Assembly: GCA_012032575.1 (NCBI GenBank)
Contig: JAAUSP010000524.1
Coordinates: 1 to 5,555, forward strand
DNA from: Anaerolineales bacterium
GTDB taxonomy: Bacteria; Chloroflexota; Anaerolineae; 4572-78; J111
Length of the DNA: 5,555 nucleotides
Direction: 5' to 3'
The position numbers and the translations under genes are program-made. Numbering within the stretch: the stretch's first letter is position 1; every line of letters starts with the position of its first letter. Under the pieces are notes generated by a model. It was given only the letters and a program-made list of their open reading frames with translations. It did no database searches and had not been told where the DNA came from. Of the stretch, positions 1-4,800 are shown in pieces.

Positions 1-111
1 TTCATGCTCGACACCATGCGCCGCATCCGCCAGTCCATTCTCGATGGCACGTTTGCCGGGTACAAGAATACGTTTCTGGCAAGTTATCAACCCGTAAAGA
101 GCAGACAGTAG
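1..111 (+). CDS. tgt: C-terminal end of a probable queuine tRNA-ribosyltransferase (partial, 5' end outside window)
   Basis: Frame 1 is open from the window edge to a TAG at 109-111 and gives 36 residues beginning FMLDTMRRIRQSILDGTFAGY. The pattern of a Met/Arg-rich helix with IRxxI, then an acidic/Gly turn, then a Phe/Tyr-rich helix ending in a short basic tail, matches the extreme C-terminus of bacterial Tgt. Tgt exchanges guanine-34 of certain tRNAs for a queuosine precursor (preQ1 in bacteria). The catalytic aspartates and zinc-binding cysteines lie upstream and cannot be checked. The last residues (KSRQ) and the stop codon fall at the edge of a heptamer inverted repeat, so the repeat may have trimmed or replaced the native tail. 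The gene name rests on a short tail and is a family-level recognition only. Confidence 0.6.
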   Translation, partial: FMLDTMRRIRQSILDGTFAGYKNTFLASYQPVKSRQ

Positions 112-150
112 ACGGTAGACGGGGGTTTTCTATCCCTGTCTACCGTCTAC
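108..150. repeat. Inverted repeat of TAGACGG-type heptamers between tgt and uppP
   Basis: The arm GTAGACGGTAGAC (108-120) is the exact reverse complement of GTCTACCGTCTAC (138-150). Each arm is almost two copies of one heptamer (GTAGACG). Pairing can extend inward through 121-124 with 134-137 (one G-U and three G-C pairs), giving about 17 pairs around a 9-base loop. The left arm contains the stop codon of the upstream gene, and the right arm ends 7 bases before the uppP ribosome binding site. No T-run follows the right arm, so it is not a textbook intrinsic terminator, although the RNA hairpin could stall polymerase or protect the mRNA end. It looks like a dispersed repeat of the short-tandem-unit type known from cyanobacteria and filamentous Chloroflexota. 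Confidence 0.85.
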
Positions 151-172
151 CCACATTAAGGAGTTTCCCAAA

Positions 173-988
173 ATGGACCTGTTCCAAGCCCTAATTCTCG
201 GTATCGTTCAGGGGTTAACCGAATACATTCCGGTCTCCAGTTCCGGCCATCTGGTGCTGGTCCCCTGGCTGCTGGGCTGGCCCGACGCGCCTTTTACCTT
301 TGAAGTGCTGGTGCAGTGGGGCACGCTGGTGGGGGTTTTTATCTATTTCTGGCGCGATATTTTGGAAATTGTGCAAGGAGTCATTCAAGGCTTAATTAAA
401 AGGCAGCCGCTGGCCACCTTTGAAGCCAAACTGGGCTGGCTGGTGGTGATTGCGACCATCCCGGCGGTAGTCTTCGGGGTACTGTTCAAAGACTTTTTTG
501 AGTCCTTCTTCTCTGCCCCGATCTTTGTCGGCATTTTCATTGGCGTTACCTCGATCATTCTGGTTATCGCCGAATATTTTGGCTCGCGGCAGCGGCAATT
601 AGAGAGCGTTGGCTGGCTCGATGCCGTTATCGTCGGCTTGTGGCAGGTGGCGGCAATGGTGCCGGGGGTGAGCCGATCCGGGGCTACCATCACCGGCGGG
701 ATGCTGCGCGGCTTCACCCGTCCGGCGGCAGCCCGCTTCAGTTTTCTGATGTCTATTCCGGCCCTCGGCGGGGCCGGAGTGGTGGCCTTGAAAGATTTGG
801 TGGAGGCCGGCAATCTTAGCGCCGAACTGCCGGCTCTAACCGTTGGTTTCATTGCCGCGGCGATTTCGGGGTATTTGTGTATTCGCTGGCTGCTGGGCTA
901 TTTGCAGGGCCATTCGCTCTACGCCTTTGCCGCGTACCGGGTCATTCTGAGCATCGTAGTAATTATCGTGGCCCTTATTAAAGGATGA
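173..988 (+). CDS. uppP: Undecaprenyl-diphosphatase (UppP/BacA family)
   Basis: This integral membrane enzyme hydrolyses undecaprenyl diphosphate to undecaprenyl phosphate, recycling the lipid carrier for peptidoglycan and other wall polymers; overproduction is classically linked to bacitracin resistance. The 271 residues match the usual family length. Family motif 1 is QGLTEYIPVSSSGHL at residues 13-27, with Gln13 and Glu17 as the E/QxxxE pair and His26 as the conserved His. Motif 2 is PGVSRSGATI at residues 164-173, with catalytic Arg168. Most of the rest is hydrophobic helices, with a polar stretch around residues 135-147. The ATG at 173 is supported by TAAGGAG at 157-163, nine bases upstream, and by the family-typical start MDLFQALILGIVQG. 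It lies 61 bases after the tgt-like stop, separated by the inverted repeat. It has no metabolic link to tgt, so sharing a transcript would be incidental. All diagnostic motifs are intact. Confidence 0.97.
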   Translation: MDLFQALILGIVQGLTEYIPVSSSGHLVLVPWLLGWPDAPFTFEVLVQWGTLVGVFIYFWRDILEIVQGVIQGLIKRQPLATFEAKLGWLVVIATIPAVVFGVLFKDFFESFFSAPIFVGIFIGVTSIILVIAEYFGSRQRQLESVGWLDAVIVGLWQVAAMVPGVSRSGATITGGMLRGFTRPAAARFSFLMSIPALGGAGVVALKDLVEAGNLSAELPALTVGFIAAAISGYLCIRWLLGYLQGHSLYAFAAYRVILSIVVIIVALIKG

Positions 989-1037
989 AGATTGTAGCGA
1001 CAAAATGGTATCCTGTCAGGTGATAGTTTAAATTATG

Positions 1038-1046
1038 TGGTATAAT
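1038..1046 (+). promoter_or_regulatory. Extended -10 promoter element (TGGTATAAT) ahead of the sensor phosphatase
   Basis: TGG followed by a perfect TATAAT (1041-1046) forms an extended -10 element (TGnTATAAT). No good -35 hexamer lies 16-18 bases upstream, as is usual for extended -10 promoters. The expected transcription start, about 7 bases downstream, is near 1052-1055. That is after the ATG at 1045, which overlaps the -10 itself, and only a few bases before the ATG at 1057. If active, the promoter makes 1057 the real start on a nearly leaderless mRNA. An imperfect palindrome (TATCCTG at 1009-1015, CAGG..GATA at 1017-1025) sits where a -35 would be; whether it binds a regulator is unknown. 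Confidence 0.5.
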
Positions 1047-3156
1047 GGGGCTATCTATGTCCCTTTTTTCTATTTTACTGATTGAAAATGAGGTTTCGGT
1101 GGCGGCCACGGTCGTGCAAATCATTGGACAGCACTTGCCGGATTGCCGTTTGACCATTACCCAACACGTGGCCCAGGCCATCGCCGAGCCGGAACCGGCC
1201 CAGGTAATCCTGCTCAACATTTGCCAACTGGACGACGATGTGTGTTCCACGTTGTCGTCTCTGAGCGAGGTCTACAGCGGTGTACCCATCGTTGTCCTGC
1301 ACGATGCCTCCGTTCCGCCCGCCGAAGCCGAAGAGCAGAAATTGCTGGAAGCCCTGACCTGGGGGGTGGCGACTTATGTTCCCCTCTCCAAAGTGGGGCT
1401 GACCGCCCTGGCCAAACAACTGGCAGCTCAGCAGAGCGACTGGCTGGCCCAGCAGGCGCAAAACGAGCCGGATACCACCTCAAGCCGGCTGCTCTACCAG
1501 GCCATCAGCAGCGACACCTCCCACCTGGCCATCCAGATTATTGGGCCGGACCATCGCCTGCGGGCCTGGAACCGGGCCGCCGAAACCTTGTTTGGTCTGG
1601 ACAAACCCGCGTCCCCCGGCCCATTGGTCGAGAGCCTGCCGCTTTCGCCGGATAATCTGGTTCGCTTGAAAGAGTTTTTAGACCAGGCCCGCAGTAGCGG
1701 TGAGCCGCTTTTTATTCCCAACTTTTCGCTGCATAATCCTCAGAGCGAGACCCATTGGGTGCAGTTACACCTCTACCCCATCTATACCGAGGCAACCCAA
1801 CTGGCCGATATTTGCCTTATCAGCGCCGATGTGACCGATTTGAAACTGACCGAAATTCAACAGGGCCATTACAGTCAGGAGCTGCAAATTTTGCTCGAAA
1901 CCAGCCGCCAGGTTTCGGGCCGGTTGGAACTGGTCCCCACCCTGGAAAAAATTGTCGAGCAGACCAAAATGCTGCTTAATGCCAACAATGGCCGGATTTA
2001 CTTTTTGGAAAAAGACCAGGCCATTTTGCAGCCCATTCTCTCAATTGGCCCGCTGCCCGGTCAGGAATACCCCACCGCCATCCCACTGAGTCAAAACCCT
2101 ATCGGCACGGTGGCGGCGTCGGGTCAGGCCGCCCTGCTGACCGTACCGAGCCAGCCGCCGGAGCATGTGTTGAGTGTCCCCTTAACCGCCTTCAAAGAGA
2201 TGATGGGGGTGATGGTCATCAGTCGGGTGGGCAAAACACCTTTTGTCCCGGATGATCTGCGGTTTCTGGAAAGCATTGTCCGGCAGGTGTCATCCTCTAT
2301 TTATAATGCCCGCCGCTTTGAAGAAACCCGCAATAATCTCAATGAATTGACCCTGTTGTATGAGACCAGTTCGGCCATTGCTACGGCCCGCGATATCGGG
2401 GCTGTGCTCAGCACCCTCATTCGCCAGATGGTCCAGGCGTTGAATGTTAGTATGGGCCATATTGTCAGTTGGGATAAAAATCGAACCATGGGCACTATCA
2501 GGGCAGAATCGCTCAGCGACGCTGCGGCCTCGGCCAACCACAGCGAAATAGGCCGCACCTTCAATTTGACCCAGCATCCAGGGCTGCTGCCCATTCAACA
2601 GCAGCAGGCGCTTGTTTTTCAGGTCAATGACCGTAACCTCGACGAGGTTGAACGTAATGAGATGCTCAAACGCGGCTGTGTTTCCCGCCTGTTGGTGCCG
2701 CTGGTGGTCAAAGATGAAGCCATTGGCTGGGCCGAACTGTGGGAAACCCGCCAGGAGCGCGTGTTTACCGCCAATGAAATCCGGCTGGCCCGCATGCTGG
2801 CTAACCAAGCCGCGGTGGCCCTGGATAATCTGCAATACCTCAAACAAACCCAGCAAGCCCTGGAAGAAACCGACGCGCTCTACCATGTTGCCAATGCCCT
2901 GGCCAGCACTCAGGACGCTCAAACCATCATGAGCACCGTGCTGCAAGAATATCTGCGGGCGCTCAATCTCAGGCAGGGCAGCGTCGTTTTCTTTGACTTT
3001 GAGACCAAAACCGGGGTGGTCAAGGTTAATTTCCAGGACGAATCGCCCGGTGAACCGGCGGTGTCCCTCGAAGAAACCATGGTCGAAGGCCGGCGGCCTT
3101 CGGTCTCGAAGGCTGGCGGCTGCCGCTGCGCAATAACCCGTTGTACGAGCGCCTGA
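1045..3156 (+). CDS. Multi-domain sensor, N-terminal part of a broken SpoIIE-type phosphatase: pseudo-receiver, PAS, two GAFs and part of a third
   Basis: The frame encodes 703 residues. Residues about 8-130 look like a response-regulator receiver with key residues changed: ILLIENE at 10-16 replaces the acidic pair, Asn58 (VILLNIC) stands where the phospho-accepting Asp belongs, His86 replaces the usual Thr/Ser, and Lys116 may be the conserved Lys. Residues about 145-270 form a PAS domain (IIGPDHRLRAWNRAAETLFG) ending in a PAC-like ISADVTDLKLTE. GAF domains follow at about 281-425 and 433-598, and a third starts at about 608. Each GAF opens with the usual helix (LLETSRQVSG, LYETSSAIAT, LYHVANALAS). 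No kinase or output domain is present. After about residue 681 the sequence stops resembling GAF and ends in a Cys/Arg-rich tail (GGCRCAITRCTSA), which is out-of-frame reading. The output phosphatase lies at 3284-4720. The better start is probably the ATG at 1057 (MSLFSILLIENE), since the -10 box overlaps the ATG at 1045. Ligands cannot be predicted. Confidence 0.85.
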   Translation: MGLSMSLFSILLIENEVSVAATVVQIIGQHLPDCRLTITQHVAQAIAEPEPAQVILLNICQLDDDVCSTLSSLSEVYSGVPIVVLHDASVPPAEAEEQKLLEALTWGVATYVPLSKVGLTALAKQLAAQQSDWLAQQAQNEPDTTSSRLLYQAISSDTSHLAIQIIGPDHRLRAWNRAAETLFGLDKPASPGPLVESLPLSPDNLVRLKEFLDQARSSGEPLFIPNFSLHNPQSETHWVQLHLYPIYTEATQLADICLISADVTDLKLTEIQQGHYSQELQILLETSRQVSGRLELVPTLEKIVEQTKMLLNANNGRIYFLEKDQAILQPILSIGPLPGQEYPTAIPLSQNPIGTVAASGQAALLTVPSQPPEHVLSVPLTAFKEMMGVMVISRVGKTPFVPDDLRFLESIVRQVSSSIYNARRFEETRNNLNELTLLYETSSAIATARDIGAVLSTLIRQMVQALNVSMGHIVSWDKNRTMGTIRAESLSDAAASANHSEIGRTFNLTQHPGLLPIQQQQALVFQVNDRNLDEVERNEMLKRGCVSRLLVPLVVKDEAIGWAELWETRQERVFTANEIRLARMLANQAAVALDNLQYLKQTQQALEETDALYHVANALASTQDAQTIMSTVLQEYLRALNLRQGSVVFFDFETKTGVVKVNFQDESPGEPAVSLEETMVEGRRPSVSKAGGCRCAITRCTSA
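3084..3121. repeat. 23-base near-duplication with an internal hairpin at the first frame break
   Basis: GAAGGCCGGCGGCC at 3085-3098 recurs as GAAGGCTGGCGGCT at 3108-3121, with 12 of 14 bases identical and an offset of 23 bases. The first copy also folds on itself: CGAAGGCC (3084-3091), loop GGC, then GGCCTTCG (3095-3102), an 8-pair perfect stem. The offset is 2 mod 3, exactly the shift needed to move from the upstream frame to the one that continues the GAF. Skipping 3085-3107 gives ETMVEGWRLPLRNNPLY, a natural GAF sequence. It could be a true duplication or fold-back mutation, or an assembly error at a hairpin. Confidence 0.7.
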
Positions 3157-3284
3157 TGGCCACCCACCGGCCGGTAGTTATTGACGATACCATGGGCAAA
3201 TTATTACCCTTCCTGCCCAAAGCCATGCCGCCGCTGCCCACCCTGATTCGCCTGGGCTGGCCGGGCCGGAAACATTATCCCTGA
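3102..3284 (+). other. Out-of-frame middle of the third GAF domain linking the two phosphatase halves
   Basis: In the third forward frame this stretch reads as good GAF sequence: GLEGWRLPLRNNPLYERL, then MATHRPVVIDD and LLPFLPKAMPPLPTLIRLGW. It stops at TGA 3282-3284 and has no plausible start of its own. Upstream coding is in frame 1 and downstream coding in frame 2, so it is a fragment of the same domain caught between two frame changes. The second change lies at 3252-3269, where GGCCG is repeated in tandem (3259-3263 and 3264-3268). Removing one copy gives RLGWPETLSLMVLPIQIRGE and joins the C-terminal part. A single missing base at each site would also restore frame. I see no standard X XXY YYZ slippery heptamer at either site, so programmed frameshifting is unlikely. 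Confidence 0.75.
3259..3268. repeat. Tandem GGCCG x2 at the second frame break
   Basis: GGCCG at 3259-3263 is followed directly by GGCCG at 3264-3268. The five-base unit is 2 mod 3, so one extra copy moves the reading from the third to the second forward frame, which is the shift seen here. Deleting one copy gives an unbroken LIRLGWPETLSLMVLPIQ. So short a repeat can arise by chance in GC-rich DNA; a one-base undercall in the same GC-rich run explains the break equally well. Confidence 0.5.
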
Positions 3285-4720
3285 TGGTCCTGCCTATCCA
3301 GATTCGGGGGGAGATCACCGGAGCGCTGGTGGTGGAAGCGACGCAAGAGAAGCACAGCTTTACCGCCGGCGAAATCGCCCTGGGCCAGGCCATGACCGAC
3401 CAGTTGGGGATTGGGCTGCAAAACGTGGAACTGTACGAATCTGAATATCGCCGCCGCCAGCAGGCCGAAACGCTGCGCGAGGTGTCTTTTGTGGTTGGCT
3501 CCAGCCTCAACCTGAACGAAGTGCTGGAACGCATCCTGGACCAATTGGCGCGGGTCATCAAATATGACAGCGCCACCATCCATCTGATCGAGGGCAAACG
3601 GCGGCGGATCATCGCCGGGCGGGGCTTTCCTAACCCCAAAAAGGTCATCGGCCTCACCTTTCCGGCCAAACTGGATACCGATCAGGACGACCCCGGCGCG
3701 CTGGTCATTCAAAATCGCCAGCCGCTGGTGGTGGGCAACGTTCCGGCCAGCTACAATGCGCTCAAAAAATCGCCCCAGGAACACATCAAATCATGGATGG
3801 GCATTCCGCTCATTGCCCGTGACAAAGTCATCGGTCTCATCAGCATTGATCACACCGAGGCCAACGCCTATAATGAAGAGGATTTGCGGCTGGCCCTGGC
3901 CTTTGCCAACCAGGTCAGCATCGCCCTGGAAAATGCCCGTCTGTATGAAATCGAAGTGCGCGAGTTGGAGCGCGAACTGGAGATTGCCCAGGGGATTCAG
4001 GAAACGCTGCTGCCGCAATTTGCGCCCAAAGTGCCGGGGCTGCAAATTTCGGGCCGGATTCTGCCGGCCCGACAAATCGGCGGTGACTTCTTCCATTTCT
4101 TCCCCATCGGCAATGACCGTTTCGGCATCGCTATTGGCGATGTTAGCGGCAAGGGTATTCCGGCGGCGCTCTACATGGCTGTGGCCATCACCGCCATTGA
4201 TGCCCAAATTCGGGTTGACCTGGGACCGGGCGAACTGCTCAACCGTCTCAATTATATTTTGTATAACCGCCTGCGTGAAAACAAAATGAATATCGGCTTG
4301 CAGGTGGCTACCTTTGCCCCGGTCTCGTCCAGCCAAGCTGGCGAGGAAAGCACCATGATGACCCTGGCCAGCGCCGGCATGATCGCCCCCATTGGGGCCA
4401 GCAAGCACAGCTACAAATTGCTGCCGGTCAGCGGCTTTCCGGTCGGGGCGCTTTCGCCGCCGGAACAAAACTATCACGATGACGTTTTTATGTTGGAACC
4501 CCACACCACCATCATTTTTACCAGTGATGGTATTGTCGAAGCCCAGAATGAGGCCCGCGAACTTTTCGGCTTTGAGCGATTGGAAGCTGTCATCAATGAA
4601 GTGATTGATACCCAGGACGCCGAAACCATTGCCGAACACATCATCAATACGGCGCAGTCCTTTGTCGGCCAGGCCGAGCAGAATGACGACATGACGGTGG
4701 TGGTCGTCGTCAAAACATGA
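3284..4720 (+). CDS. SpoIIE/RsbU-type PP2C serine phosphatase with GAF sensor, C-terminal part of the broken gene
   Basis: The frame encodes 478 residues. Residues 1-55 are only the back half of a GAF domain (MVLPIQIRGEITGALVVEA), residues about 60-222 a complete GAF (VSFVVGSSLNLNEVL to NQVSIALENARLYE), residues about 222-242 the helical linker typical of this family (ELERELEIAQGIQETLLP), and residues about 252-478 the phosphatase. Metal-binding motifs are present: IGGDFF (Asp268), GDVSGKGIPAAL (Asp286, Lys290), TSDGIVEA (Asp415) and QNDDMTVVVV (Asp468-Asp469). His271 stands where many relatives have a second Asp (GGDYYD). Known relatives dephosphorylate STAS-domain anti-anti-sigma proteins in partner-switching pathways; no such partner is in the window. 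The ATG at 3284 has no convincing ribosome binding site and begins inside a domain, so it is probably not a true start. The TGATG overlap with the middle fragment's stop could mimic translational coupling. The open frame itself reaches back to 3185. Confidence 0.9.
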   Translation: MVLPIQIRGEITGALVVEATQEKHSFTAGEIALGQAMTDQLGIGLQNVELYESEYRRRQQAETLREVSFVVGSSLNLNEVLERILDQLARVIKYDSATIHLIEGKRRRIIAGRGFPNPKKVIGLTFPAKLDTDQDDPGALVIQNRQPLVVGNVPASYNALKKSPQEHIKSWMGIPLIARDKVIGLISIDHTEANAYNEEDLRLALAFANQVSIALENARLYEIEVRELERELEIAQGIQETLLPQFAPKVPGLQISGRILPARQIGGDFFHFFPIGNDRFGIAIGDVSGKGIPAALYMAVAITAIDAQIRVDLGPGELLNRLNYILYNRLRENKMNIGLQVATFAPVSSSQAGEESTMMTLASAGMIAPIGASKHSYKLLPVSGFPVGALSPPEQNYHDDVFMLEPHTTIIFTSDGIVEAQNEARELFGFERLEAVINEVIDTQDAETIAEHIINTAQSFVGQAEQNDDMTVVVVVKT

Positions 4721-4728
4721 GCACTAGC

Positions 4729-4800
4729 CAGTAATCAGTATTCAGTATCAGTATTCAGTTTTAGTGGCTATTGTTTACTGATCACTGATGACTATTCACT
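4729..4800. repeat. CAGTAAT-type heptamer repeats in both orientations between phosphatase and membrane protein genes
   Basis: Five forward units run in tandem: CAGTAAT, CAGTATT, CAGTAT, CAGTATT, CAGTTTT (4729-4762). After an 11-base spacer come four reverse units: TTTACTG, ATCACTG, ATGACT, ATTCACT (4774-4800). The last base of the array is directly followed by the ATG at 4801. The two arms can pair imperfectly into a long hairpin. The array fills almost the whole 80-base gap, leaving no room for a ribosome binding site. The unit and layout resemble short tandemly repeated sequences of cyanobacteria and similar intergenic repeats in Chloroflexota. A short stem (TAGCCA 4725-4730 with TGGCTA 4765-4770) lies within it but is not a convincing terminator. 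Confidence 0.85.

Noticed and set aside
385..852. Long minus-strand open frame (155 codons) opposite uppP
   Set aside because: It lies wholly within uppP, whose motifs are unmistakable. The peptide is Pro/Thr/Lys-rich with no family features, as expected for an antisense shadow.
2290..2946. Minus-strand open frame of 218 codons opposite the GAF region
   Set aside because: The plus strand reads as two GAF domains with normal helix and strand patterns. The reverse product looks like a codon-bias shadow.
3079..3290. Programmed -1 ribosomal frameshifting joining the two halves
   Set aside because: No standard slippery heptamer lies in the correct phase at either break, and two successive shifts within 180 bases would be required. 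Duplications or sequence errors explain it more simply.
3791..4639. Minus-strand open frame of 282 codons opposite the phosphatase
   Set aside because: The plus strand encodes intact GAF and PP2C motifs throughout. The antisense product shows no recognisable domain and has no clear ribosome binding site.
4725..4780. Possible intrinsic terminator after the phosphatase (TAGCCA/TGGCTA stem followed by TTGTTT)
   Set aside because: The stem is only six pairs with a loop of over 30 bases and a broken T-run. The heptamer repeat structure accounts for the pairing.
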